Source of the DNA: M3007 sp037445225
GTDB taxonomy: Bacteria; Bacteroidota; Bacteroidia; Chitinophagales; Saprospiraceae
Direction of reading: 5' to 3'
Assembly: GCA_037445225.1 (NCBI GenBank)
Contig: JBBIKW010000004.1
Location: forward strand, 1-64,000
Length of the DNA: 64,000 bases
Under the pieces are notes generated by a model that was not told the origin of the DNA, searched no databases, and was given only the letters and a program-made list of their open reading frames with translations. A program made the position numbers and the translations under genes. Shown piece after piece: positions 45,821 to 53,881 of this stretch. Position 1 is the stretch's first letter, and the number at the start of each line of letters is the position of its first letter.

Positions 45821-47293
45821 ATGCGTTACTTGCTGTTTTTACTTATCGCCTTTCTCGTTTGGAACAGTGGAAGCGCTCAGATACTTATACAGCCTATCTT
45901 TTCTATACCAGATAAAGCGTCTGGGTGGACAAACATAGGGAAGTTGCCATCCTCTGGGTATATATTGCAGGACGGTCGGATTTATTACAAGTTTACAGAA
46001 GACTAGGAGTTAGAATTGGTGGACAGTGTGGACGCCGCCTTTCCTGTACCAGATGTCCGTGTTTTTGGCAGCAAGCTCTACGCCATATACATGGACTACG
46101 ACACACTTCCTTTTGGAGAACAAATGCACTTGTACTGCATTCAGGAGATGGATGAGGATTTCAATGTCCTACGCGAACACCTTATTCCTCTCCAAAGCTA
46201 TGGCACTACTCTTTTTTATAACATTTTTAGAGGTGTCGAAGCACATATAAATTATGGCAAATCATGCGAATACTACATAAACAATGATACTCTATTCGCA
46301 GTAGGCGAATATATTCCTCGTCGCAAAAGCGATGGGACTACTCCGTACTCCAATCCCATCTATCTGTATTTCAAGGGTAATCTCAATGGAGAAACCTACG
46401 CAGATATCCTCTCAGAAAGGGATTCACCTTCGAGATTCTCCTTTAAGCCCAACGGAGAATTTTACGGCTTTGGCAGCGTCGACGACCCTAACACGCCACA
46501 AAGGGAGAGACTCCAGATAAGCCGGTTCGATAGCGAAGGTAGATTCCTCCAAGGCGTCCATACCGAACCGGTAGGCGACCCATTCATCGTTCCCTGGGCA
46601 CCCTTTGGAAGGGTAATTGACGACCGGGTTTACATCACCTATGAGTCTGTCTTACCGACCTCTGCCTGTTTAGGGCAAACCGCAGCCATCGAGGTGCGCG
46701 ACACCGCGCTCAACCTGATCAAGCGGTTCAAAATCGACGAGTGCGATTTTGTCTCCAGCGGAATGCCCTTCGCCAAGAGCAAAGACGGCAGCATTTACTT
46801 TCAAGCTGTCTACAAACACAACCTGCGCTATCTCCTCCTCCAAAAGTACACGCCTGACATGGAGTTGATTTGGTCGAAGGTGTACGACCAGAGCAATAAT
46901 ATCGCGTATCCGCTGTATATTTTGCCTGCAGAGGATGGGGGCGTGGTGCTCTTGACATTTCTCGGCGCTGGCAGGTTGTATGTTTACAAGATCTCTCCCG
47001 ACGGAGACATTGTCAAAACCATCGAGCTTCCCACGGGGCAGGCGCCCTCCGAGCCGGTCTTGGCGCCCAACCCGTGCACTCAGATGACGCGCTACATCGG
47101 CTCCTACGAGGGCGAGGTGGTGGCCCAGGTCTTCGGCATCGACGGACGGCCCTATGGCGTCCTCATCGCCCGCGACCGCTCTTTCCACACCTCCGCTCTG
47201 CCGCCGGGCACCTACTGCTTCGCCCTGTTCGCCGTGGAAAACGGCGCCCTCCGGCCGCTCCAACAGCAAATCGTCGTCAAGGTAGCCGATTAG
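45821..47293 (+). pseudogene. T9SS-exported protein of unknown function, interrupted by an in-frame TAG
   Basis: A 491-codon frame begins with a clean signal peptide (MRYLLFLLIAFLVWNSGSAQ) at 45821 and is interrupted by TAG at 46004-46006 (codon 62), after KFTED and before ELELVDSVDAAFPV. The frame continues intact to 47293. The body has propeller-like repeats (about 70-390, e.g. SKDGSIYFQAV, LPAEDGGVVLLTF) and ends in a T9SS type A-like sorting domain (about 410-490, LAPNPCTQMTRY ... ALPPGTYCFALFAVE). CAG-to-TAG or a sequencing error are the simplest explanations. It follows the damaged lipoprotein gene by 24 bases from its apparent stop. Confidence 0.78.
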
Positions 47294-47483
47294 AAAAAGA
47301 GCGCTCCGCGCATGGCCGCCTTTTCTCAAAAGGGCACACGGCTTCGCGGAAAGGCTAAACGAGACAACAGCTGCTGTCGGTATCCAGACGAGGTCTCCTG
47401 TTCCCCTCTGCCTTAGACAGGCATTCGACCAGTATCAGGCCGCTTTAAGAGCATGGTTGTAGGATCACAGGTAATGTGCCGAA

Positions 47484-47863
47484 GCTACAAAGGGTATACC
47501 TCTGCAAAGCCATAGTTGTAGAATTGAGTTGGGTGTGCTGGTTTACAAAGGTTAGGCCTCTCCGAGGTTGAGATGGAGCAATGAGGCGGCCGCCCGAGAG
47601 CTGTAGATGTTAGGCTTCTCCGAAGCCGGTATGGAGTAGATGATGGTCGCTCGGGAGCTACAACCGTTGGGCCTCTCCGAGGCCGTGGATAGGGTGGTTG
47701 GCGGTGTGCCAGGGCTACAGATGTTAGGCCTCTCCGAGGCCATGATATAATATTGGGTCTGGTGTGCTAATTACCCTTTCCGGCTTCGGAGAAGCCAAAC
47801 CTTTGTAGCCCGGTAGATCCCCCGCACCCACCACGGCTTCGGAGAAGCCGAACATCAATAGCT
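47484..47863. repeat. Tandem array of hairpin repeats, 57-58 bp period, five forward and two inverted copies
   Basis: Forward units start at about 47484, 47542, 47600, 47657 and 47714, each beginning GCTACA-like and carrying GGCCTC-TCC-GAGGCC or GGCTTC-TCC-GAAGCC about 14 bases in. Two inverted copies (hairpins at 47782-47796 and 47835-47849) follow, with the GCTAC-like end now downstream. The first two forward units are degenerate. Stem variants keep pairing: the C-G pair of one type is T-A in the other. No open frame or protein match. Origin unknown; a REP/MITE-like family is one option. Confidence 0.85.
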
Positions 47864-47958
47864 TTGGAGCCTCGCACGCAATCCACGCGGTGTTGCTCGC
47901 GGCGCCGGCAAAACATGCGTAACTTTCCTCGGCGCCGGATACGACCGCGGCGCGGTTT

Positions 47959-47966
47959 TACATTTG
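47959..47966 (+). promoter_or_regulatory. TAnnTTTG promoter element of the Nudix gene
   Basis: TACATTTG ends 5 bases before the ATG at 47972, implying an almost leaderless transcript and excluding an in-frame start at 47864 inside the repeat array. Confidence 0.55.
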
Positions 47967-47971
47967 CAGCG

Positions 47972-48523
47972 ATGAGTTCAGACCCACAGCCTTGGCGCGT
48001 CGAAGCCAGCCGATACGTCTACGAGTGCTTGCCCTACTTACGCGTGCTCGAGGATCGCGTGTGGCTGCCCAACGGCGCTTGTATTCCCAATTACTTCGTT
48101 TTCGAATATCCCGACTGGGTCTCCGTGTTAGCAGAGACTACTGACCGGCGTTTGGTGCTCATCCACCAATATCGGCACGGTCTGCGGGGCGTGCATTACG
48201 AGTTGCCCGTAGGGGTGTGTGACTCGGGCAGATCGCTGTTAGAAAACGCCCAGCGCGAGCTGCTCGAAGAGACGGGCTTTGGCGGCGGCCAATGGCAGCT
48301 GTACTGCCGCCTGTGCGCCAATCCGGGCACCCACACCAATTGGTGCCACGTCTTTTTAGCCACAGGCGTGGAGCGCCTTCAAATGCCGGAACACGAGCCA
48401 ACCGAAGATATTCGGGTGCACCTGCTGACGCACGCCGAGGTGCGCGAGGCGCTTCGGAGCGAAGCGTTTGCCCAAGCTATCCATGCGGCAGCGCTTTGGC
48501 GCTATTTCGCCGACGGCGGCTAA
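47972..48523 (+). CDS. Nudix hydrolase (ADP-ribose pyrophosphatase-like)
   Basis: A 183-residue Nudix protein with RHGLRGVHYELPVGV before the box, then GVCDSGRSLLENAQREL and LLEETGF. The metal-binding RELxEETGF core is intact, but the first Glu of the box (Gx5E) is Arg. The context VLIHQYRHG ... YELPVG is that of ADP-sugar pyrophosphatases, which hydrolyse ADP-ribose and similar compounds. Acts in the cytoplasm. Its start is fixed by the promoter at 47959-47966. Confidence 0.88.
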   Translation: MSSDPQPWRVEASRYVYECLPYLRVLEDRVWLPNGACIPNYFVFEYPDWVSVLAETTDRRLVLIHQYRHGLRGVHYELPVGVCDSGRSLLENAQRELLEETGFGGGQWQLYCRLCANPGTHTNWCHVFLATGVERLQMPEHEPTEDIRVHLLTHAEVREALRSEAFAQAIHAAALWRYFADGG

Positions 48524-48589
48524 AAGGGCACACTTCCTCCGAGCCGAGGGCAGCCAGCATCAATGGGTCGGGTAGCCGCCAGCATCCCA

Positions 48590-48633
48590 TAAAAAAGCCT
48601 CCGCCCCACCACCGTAGCGGCGGCAGGGCGGAG
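48590..48633 (-). terminator. Terminator of the prohibitin-family gene (minus strand)
   Basis: Read on the minus strand, CTCCGCCC pairs with GGGCGGAG around a 19-base inner loop, followed by a GC and a T run (48591-48596). It lies 19 bases past the stop of the minus-strand gene. Confidence 0.7.
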
Positions 48634-48651
48634 ATGGCGCAAAGTGTTGGC

Positions 48652-49500
48652 CTATTGCCGACCCATGGGGACGGCGGGCGTCGAAGGCGTTGTCCGAGAG
48701 CCACCTGTCTGCTCGGCATCTATGACCATGGGCACGGTTCCGTTGCTAAAGATGACTTTGGCATTGGGTGACTTGCTGAGGTCGAGCCATGCCTCGATGG
48801 CCTTGAACTGCAGGATCTCCGGCGTTAGTCCTTCAGCAATGATCTGGTTGGCATCCCGAACGCCCTGGGCCTGTAGCCGCTTGCGCTCGGCCTCTTGTTG
48901 CTCTTGCTGGAGCACAAACTCCATGCGCAGCGCCTGTTGTTCGGCTTCCAGCTTGTCTTCGATCGCCTTGGTCAGGTTGCGCGGTAAGATGATGCTCTTG
49001 AGCAGCACGGCCTCGATCAAGATGCCGCGTCCCGTCAGGTTGCGCATCATGAGGTCTCGGATAGCCTCTTCGATTTCCGCTCGACTACCCGAGTGCATGT
49101 CTTTAGCCAAGTAACGCGAAGTCACATCGGCCACAGCGGATCGGAACACCGGCAGAATGAGCGTGTTCTCGTAGTCCAGCCCCACGCTGCGTAGCAAGTT
49201 AGGCGTCTCTTTCTGCACCACCCGGTACAGGATAGATACCTCGCTTTGGATCGTCAGCCCTTCCTTGGAGGGGATGTTGATCGTCACCTCGATGTTTTCC
49301 GTTTGCCCGCTCACTTTGACAATGGTCGAGACAAAAGGGTTGAACATTCTCAGGCCGCTGGTATGCACCTTGTCTTCGTATTTGCCCAAGTTGCGCTTCA
49401 CGGCAAACTCTCCCTGGCGCACCACTACGCAGTGAGAAAAAAGCAAGGGTAAGGAGATCAGTACAAGGGCAACAGCGGGAAATTTCATTGCCTTCCGCAT
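48652..49500 (-). CDS. Prohibitin/SPFH (band 7) family protein
   Basis: A 282-residue SPFH-domain protein: N-terminal signal or anchor (FPAVALVLISLPLLFSHC), band-7 domain (about 25-190, VRQGEFAVKRNLGKYEDKVHTSGL ... LPVFRSAVADVTSRYLAKDM), then a charged coiled coil (about 195-235, EAEQQALRMEFVLQQEQQEAERKR) and ANQIIAEGLTPEILQFKAIEAWLDLSKS, the prohibitin tail. Members form membrane-associated scaffolds that protect or control proteases such as FtsH. Cys24 could be lipidated. Met5 (49488) is an alternative start. Confidence 0.92.
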   Translation of the reverse strand: MRKAMKFPAVALVLISLPLLFSHCVVVRQGEFAVKRNLGKYEDKVHTSGLRMFNPFVSTIVKVSGQTENIEVTINIPSKEGLTIQSEVSILYRVVQKETPNLLRSVGLDYENTLILPVFRSAVADVTSRYLAKDMHSGSRAEIEEAIRDLMMRNLTGRGILIEAVLLKSIILPRNLTKAIEDKLEAEQQALRMEFVLQQEQQEAERKRLQAQGVRDANQIIAEGLTPEILQFKAIEAWLDLSKSPNAKVIFSNGTVPMVIDAEQTGGSRTTPSTPAVPMGRQ

Positions 49501-49706
49501 AGATAGCTGTCGTTTTGAGTGAATAATTGTTCTGTCATCGAGCTAAACGGGCCGACGTGCGAGTTGGTTTGGCAATTAGGAGGTGAAAATGGCTCCGATG
49601 AGCAAAACCGCGCTTTTGTTTGGGCAGAGCTGTTGGGGATAGCGATTGGGTAACCGAGATGGCAATAGAGTACATTCGGCTCTTTAGCGAGGAACATGCG
49701 CGGGCT

Positions 49707-50324
49707 TTAACGCTGTGCCGCCTGCAGCATTGCCCCGAAGGCTAAGGCAATAAAGATGAGCGCGACCAACCGATTGGCGATGCGATGGGCGCGATGGCCG
49801 CTAACTTGCAACACGTGGCCCAAGCGCGCATAGAGCGCCAATGCGACAAGCGTGCCTACCACGACGCCCACGGCAAAGAGCAGATTTCCCCCACGACCCG
49901 CCTGCCACCACCCGTGAAGGTGGAGCCAAGCGGCATATACTACCCAGTAGGGAACAGCCAACAAGTTGAACAGGCTAATGACCATGCCTTTGTAAAACTG
50001 CTGAACAGCCCGTTGGCGCTTGGGCGCTTCGAGGTCGATGCACGGTGGCTTTGCCCAAAACCAAAGGTATCCCGCTATGCCCAAAAAGACGGGGCCGATG
50101 CCCCATCGCAATCCTTGCACTATCTCTGGATTCCTCATGAGCCACTCCGAAAACAGCACGGCTCCCCATGCCTGAAAAAATTCTACCAGCGAGGCGCCCA
50201 AGGCTACTGCCATCGCCATCCGAAAGCCGTGCAGCACCGCCGTGCGCGCTACCCAGAGGCTGATGAGCCCCGGTGGCAGCGAGCCGATGAAGCTGAGGAA
50301 AGCGGCGGCACTAAGCAGTCCCAT
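49707..50324 (-). CDS. LysE family translocator
   Basis: A 205-residue inner-membrane protein with about six hydrophobic segments; SFIGSLPPGLISLWVARTAVLHGFRMAMAVALGASL at the N-terminus is the LysE/RhtB signature (the xxPGP region here PPGL). The family exports amino acids or other small metabolites. The substrate cannot be inferred. Monocistronic, divergent from polX. Confidence 0.85.
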   Translation of the reverse strand: MGLLSAAAFLSFIGSLPPGLISLWVARTAVLHGFRMAMAVALGASLVEFFQAWGAVLFSEWLMRNPEIVQGLRWGIGPVFLGIAGYLWFWAKPPCIDLEAPKRQRAVQQFYKGMVISLFNLLAVPYWVVYAAWLHLHGWWQAGRGGNLLFAVGVVVGTLVALALYARLGHVLQVSGHRAHRIANRLVALIFIALAFGAMLQAAQR

Positions 50325-50340
50325 ATCCTTTTACCGGTAA

Positions 50341-50348
50341 TAGTTTTG
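50341..50348 (+). promoter_or_regulatory. TAnnTTTG promoter element of the PolX gene
   Basis: TAGTTTTG, about 100 bases upstream of the ATG at 50447 in the region divergent from the LysE gene. Confidence 0.4.
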
Positions 50349-50446
50349 CAAAGGTGCGTGTAATAGGGCGGATGCGCCGCTTGCTGTTGGAGCAATGCGT
50401 ACTTTCGCTGCTCCGAATGTCCCGTTTTGCCGCCGATGCTGTCGCC

Positions 50447-52084
50447 ATGAACAACCGCGAGATTGCCCAGACCTTTCAAGAGTTGGCCGATTTGCTGGAA
50501 CTGCACGACGCCGAAGATTACCGCGTGCGCTCGTATCGAAACGCCTATTTGACCCTGCGCAAGCTGGAGCGTCCACTGGCCGAGTTAAGCGATACCGAGC
50601 TGCAACAGATACGCGGCATTGGTCCGGCCCTCGCGCGTAAGATACGCGAGCTGCTGACTACCGGCCGCCTACGCGCCTTGGAGGAGCTGCGCGCCCAGAC
50701 GCCCCCCGGCGTCGTCGAGATGCTCCGCATCGGCGGTTTTGGCCCTAAAAAAGTGCGGGCCGTATGGCAACAGATGGGCATTGCCAACGTCGGGGAGCTG
50801 TGGTACGCCTGCCACGAAAATCGCTTGGCAGCGGCCAAGGGCTTTGGCCCTAAGACGCAAGAGACGCTCAAAAACCAACTCGACTATTACCTGAGCAGTC
50901 GCGATAAGCTGCACTATCCGGCAGCAGAGGCCGCTGCCGACTTCGCCAGCGCATGGCTGACCGGTCGCCTGCCCGGCGCTTTTGTGGCGCCTACGGGCGA
51001 GGTGCGTCGGCGCTGCCCTGTCGTCGAGCACATCGACATCGTGGTTGGGTATAACGGCGACCTCTCGCCGGCATGGGATAGCCGGGCCTTGTCAGTAGAA
51101 AGTGCCGAGGGCGGCGTGTATCGGCTCAAGTTAGAAGGGCGCACGCCCATTCGCCTCTTTCACTGTCGGGCCGAACACTTTGGCTCCCGGCTTTTTGAAA
51201 CCACTGGCTCGGAGGCCTTCCTGCAGGTGTTTTTTGCCGCCTTTCCCGACCAAAAATCTACCCGTCTGCGCACAGAGCAGGAGGTCTTTGAAAAATGCGG
51301 CCTCTCCTTCATCCCTCCAGAGCTGCGCGAAGGGGCGGAGGTCATCGATGCGGCTCGACGCGGCGTCTTGCCCCACCTCATTGCCGAAAGCGATGTGCGC
51401 GGTATCTTGCACGTACACACCACCTGGAGCGACGGAGCGCACTCCTTGCGCGACATGTGCCTCTACGCCCGCGAATTGGGATACCGCTACATCGGCATCA
51501 CCGACCATAGCCAGTCGGCCTTCTACGCCAACGGCCTGACGCCGGAGCGCGTGCTGGAACAGATGAAAGCCATTGACGCCCTCAATGCTGAATTAGCACC
51601 CTTTCGCATCCTCAAAGGCATCGAGAGCGACATCTTGGCCGACGGCTCGCTCGACTACGAGCCAACGCTGTTGGAAAAGTTCGACTTCGTCATCGCCTCC
51701 GTGCATACCCACCTGAACATGGGCATCGAGAAAGCGACGCAGCGGCTCCTCAAGGCCATCGAGAACCCGTACACTACCATCTTAGGTCACCCTACGGGTC
51801 GTCTATTGTTGAGCCGGACGGGCTATCCACTCGACTGGGACGCCATCTTCGACGCCTGTGCCCGGCACGGCGTGACCATCGAGCTCAACGCCAATCCCCA
51901 TCGCTTAGACCTCGATTGGACGCTCATTCCCAAGGCCTTGTCCTATGGCGTCCGCATCAGCATTAACCCCGACGCCCACAGCAAAGAAGGTATTGGCGAC
52001 CTGCGCTACGGCGTGCTGGTAGCCCGAAAGGGCGGGCTCGCTCCGGAGCATTGTCTCAACACTGCCGAGGTTTTCAAAAAATAA
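50447..52084 (+). CDS. PolX family protein: family X polymerase fold plus PHP domain
   Basis: A 545-residue protein: N-terminal helix-hairpin-helix segments (about 45-135, LQQIRGIGPALARKIRELL and GGFGPKKVRAVWQQMG), a nucleotidyltransferase-like domain (about 150-300) and a PHP phosphoesterase domain (about 318-545). The PHP metal-site motifs are intact: HVHTTWSDG (322-330), ITDHS (351-355), GIESD (391-395), ASVHTH (417-422), GHP (447-449) and NPDAHS (507-512). The polymerase signature GS...DxD is not: Gly184 is followed by Glu185, and the DxD pair reads HID (195-197). So nuclease activity is likely, polymerisation doubtful. It may act in base-excision repair. Confidence 0.9.
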   Translation: MNNREIAQTFQELADLLELHDAEDYRVRSYRNAYLTLRKLERPLAELSDTELQQIRGIGPALARKIRELLTTGRLRALEELRAQTPPGVVEMLRIGGFGPKKVRAVWQQMGIANVGELWYACHENRLAAAKGFGPKTQETLKNQLDYYLSSRDKLHYPAAEAAADFASAWLTGRLPGAFVAPTGEVRRRCPVVEHIDIVVGYNGDLSPAWDSRALSVESAEGGVYRLKLEGRTPIRLFHCRAEHFGSRLFETTGSEAFLQVFFAAFPDQKSTRLRTEQEVFEKCGLSFIPPELREGAEVIDAARRGVLPHLIAESDVRGILHVHTTWSDGAHSLRDMCLYARELGYRYIGITDHSQSAFYANGLTPERVLEQMKAIDALNAELAPFRILKGIESDILADGSLDYEPTLLEKFDFVIASVHTHLNMGIEKATQRLLKAIENPYTTILGHPTGRLLLSRTGYPLDWDAIFDACARHGVTIELNANPHRLDLDWTLIPKALSYGVRISINPDAHSKEGIGDLRYGVLVARKGGLAPEHCLNTAEVFKK

Positions 52085-52120
52085 AAAAAACTGCCCGCAT
52101 CCTCTTTCAGAAGCGAGCAG
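52083..52120 (-). terminator. Terminator of the LuxR-type regulator gene (minus strand)
   Basis: Read on the minus strand, CTGCTCGC pairs with GCGGGCAG (one wobble), followed by eight or more T. It overlaps the last bases of the convergent PolX gene. Confidence 0.75.
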
Positions 52121-52206
52121 ATGATCTAATTGAAAACGAAAAAAGTGTAGCGTGCTTTGATAATGCAGCGCCAAAGGTAGTGCGAGGGCTGCGCTCCCGG
52201 ATACCC

Positions 52207-53067
52207 TTACGTAGGGGAACTATTGGGAGGGATGAATACCAGGTGTCGTTCGCGGCAGTAGCGGGCAAAGCTCCGAGCGTTTCTGAAGTCGTAGGCAAAC
52301 AGTTCTCGGGCTTTCCAAAGCAGGTGCGCGTTGTACTCGTGCACCGTGTGTAGCGACCATTGCTTTATAGCGACGACCTCTTGAGTCGATTTCCCGGCAG
52401 CATACAAAGTCAGCAGCTCCAATTCGGCATCGGTAAACACCTCGGTCATCTGCAGGGTCATTTGCCCGAACATCTCGGCATTCAAGCTTTCCATGGACTC
52501 CAGGTGGCTGAATAGGCTAGCCTCCACCGGCCGCAGGCTTTGGCTGGACCACTTGGTGTCCCGATAGAACGTCTGCAAGTTAGTAGCGATACGCCCTGCT
52601 GCGTCTACCTGCATGACGACGGAGTTGATAAAGAACCACCAGTATTCCTGCGTGCTGGTTCGCAAGGGTATGGAGATGCGGAAGGCCTGCGCCAAAGGCC
52701 TTCTCACCTTTTGTGGATACTGGAAGGCCAGCTGATAAGCGGCCCTTCGCCACCGTAAATAAGGCAGCACGTAGTCGGGATGGATGCGCGTCAAGAAGTC
52801 GTATTTCGAGCGCACCGGCAGGCCGAGGGTTTCGGCATCCCCATCCCGACGGGTAACATCGAGCGTCCGATAGTCGAACACCAACCAGAACGCCATATTG
52901 GGGTATTCGATGCGCTGGTGATGTAAGCGCTTCAAAAACTGCTCGAAGACGATAGGAGGTAAATCTACTGGGGCACTTACCTGTTGGCGGTATTCCAGCG
53001 AAGGGCGCTCTACCCATTCCTCGTACAGGGCTTCAATCGTTCGCGACGGCGTCATTGCTGTGGTCAA
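52207..53067 (-). CDS. LuxR-type HTH transcriptional regulator
   Basis: A 286-residue protein with an N-terminal sensory-like region (about 40-190) and a C-terminal LuxR-type helix-turn-helix (about 212-255, FTDAELELLTLYAAGKSTQEVVAIKQWSLHTVHEYN). LHTVHEYNAHL replaces the common S.TVK.H..NI recognition helix. The N-terminal part resembles the PAS-like ligand regions of Bacteroidota LuxR regulators. Targets unknown. Met5 (53055) is an alternative start. Confidence 0.82.
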   Translation of the reverse strand: MTTAMTPSRTIEALYEEWVERPSLEYRQQVSAPVDLPPIVFEQFLKRLHHQRIEYPNMAFWLVFDYRTLDVTRRDGDAETLGLPVRSKYDFLTRIHPDYVLPYLRWRRAAYQLAFQYPQKVRRPLAQAFRISIPLRTSTQEYWWFFINSVVMQVDAAGRIATNLQTFYRDTKWSSQSLRPVEASLFSHLESMESLNAEMFGQMTLQMTEVFTDAELELLTLYAAGKSTQEVVAIKQWSLHTVHEYNAHLLWKARELFAYDFRNARSFARYCRERHLVFIPPNSSPT

Positions 53068-53197
53068 CTTCTGTCTGTAGCGGCGAATGCCTAGAAAAAG
53101 GCAATAGCGCTTTTAAACGTGCGATAGAAGGTTCACGTCACTTGGGCAGCAAGTAATTTCAAAAATTCCACATTGAAAGACTTTTTTTGAAAAAATC

Positions 53198-53230
53198 TTT
53201 GTTCATGTAAGCTAAGCGCCATTACCTTTG
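53198..53230 (+). promoter_or_regulatory. Promoter of tRNA-Val (TTTG ... TAnnTTTG)
   Basis: TTTG at 53198-53201 and TACCTTTG at 53223-53230 are 21 bases apart, the spacing of the Bacteroidota -33/-7 promoter. The tRNA starts 10 bases later, so the primary transcript probably begins just before the mature 5' end. Confidence 0.7.
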
Positions 53231-53240
53231 CCGCCGCTTC

Positions 53241-53315
53241 GGGCGCATAGCTCAGTTGGTTCAGAGCACCTGCCTTACAAGCAGGGGGTCGTAGGTTCGA
53301 ATCCTTCTGCGCCCA
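53241..53315 (+). tRNA. tRNA-Val (anticodon UAC)
   Basis: Cloverleaf of 75 nt: acceptor GGGCGCA/TGCGCCC with discriminator A, D-stem GCTC/GAGC, anticodon stem CCTGC/GCAGG around CTTACAA (anticodon TAC), and T-arm GTAGG-TTCGAAT-CCTTC, which has one T-T mismatch. CCA is not encoded. A terminator follows. Confidence 0.95.
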
Positions 53316-53323
53316 CTGCAGGG

Positions 53324-53350
53324 GCCATCCTATACGGGATGGCTCTTTTT
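53324..53350 (+). terminator. Terminator of tRNA-Val
   Basis: A 7-bp stem, GCCATCC/GGATGGC with loop TATACG, then TCTTTTTA, nine bases after the tRNA. Confidence 0.85.
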
Positions 53351-53380
53351 ATTTTAATCTTACAGTGAGTTGAAGCGCCA

Positions 53381-53388
53381 TACCTTTG
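53381..53388 (+). promoter_or_regulatory. TAnnTTTG promoter element of the 53412 lipoprotein gene
   Basis: TACCTTTG, 23 bases upstream of the ATG at 53412; it supports that start over the in-frame 53370. Confidence 0.55.
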
Positions 53389-53411
53389 CTGGTACTAAGC
53401 CTGTTTCTATC

Positions 53412-53867
53412 ATGAATGCCTTTTGGCGCTGGGGTGCGCTCATTGCTCTGCTGGCGGGCTGTCGACCTTCAGAGCCGGCCTCTCCGGAGGAGGTAGTGCA
53501 GCGATGGCAATCGTACATCGACCGAAATCGCTTCGACTCGGCGCGCCTATACAGCACGGAGCTGGCGCGCTCGTATATAGACTTTTTGGACGCTTTGGTA
53601 CAAGACGACTCTGCCGAAGTTACTCAAACGATCCTCTACGACCTACACTGCACGGTGATAGCCGATTCGGCCATATGCTGCTATCGGATAGAGGATGAGT
53701 TGGGAGAATATATTCCGGACACCCTCATTTTAAAGCGCGAACGCGGGCGGTGGTTGGTGCACCGCGTCGAGGGTTTCTTAGTGCCGATGGCAGATACTCT
53801 CTTTCCCGGTGAAGAAGAGCTTATCTTCCCGCCGTCCGACACGACTTCAGGCGTTCCGCAGCGCTGA
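53412..53867 (+). CDS. Small lipoprotein, DUF4878-like
   Basis: A 151-residue lipoprotein: MNAFWRWGALIALLAGC is a clear lipobox (Cys17), and the mature part (ASPEEVVQRWQSYIDRNRFDSARLYST ... YIPDTLILKRERGRWLVHRV) has the NTF2-like pattern of DUF4878 and related proteins, which are of unknown function. The tail is Asp/Pro/Ser-rich. Tail-to-tail with the M48 gene, 14 bases apart. Confidence 0.78.
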   Translation: MNAFWRWGALIALLAGCRPSEPASPEEVVQRWQSYIDRNRFDSARLYSTELARSYIDFLDALVQDDSAEVTQTILYDLHCTVIADSAICCYRIEDELGEYIPDTLILKRERGRWLVHRVEGFLVPMADTLFPGEEELIFPPSDTTSGVPQR

Positions 53868-53881
53868 TGCTGACGGGTGTC

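Noticed and set aside
20807..47293. Reassigned stop codon or recoding
   Set aside because: TAA, TAG and TGA all end intact genes here, and each interrupted gene has a different stop, so a changed code does not fit. Selenocysteine was considered for the TGA, but no Sec family or insertion element was recognised.
45800..47300. Two separate genes instead of one interrupted by TAG
   Set aside because: The second half has no ribosome-binding context or signal peptide, and the sorting-like C-terminus needs the signal peptide of the first half.
47484..47863. Possible CRISPR array
   Set aside because: The units are similar along their whole length, with no unique spacers, and two are inverted; no cas gene is near.
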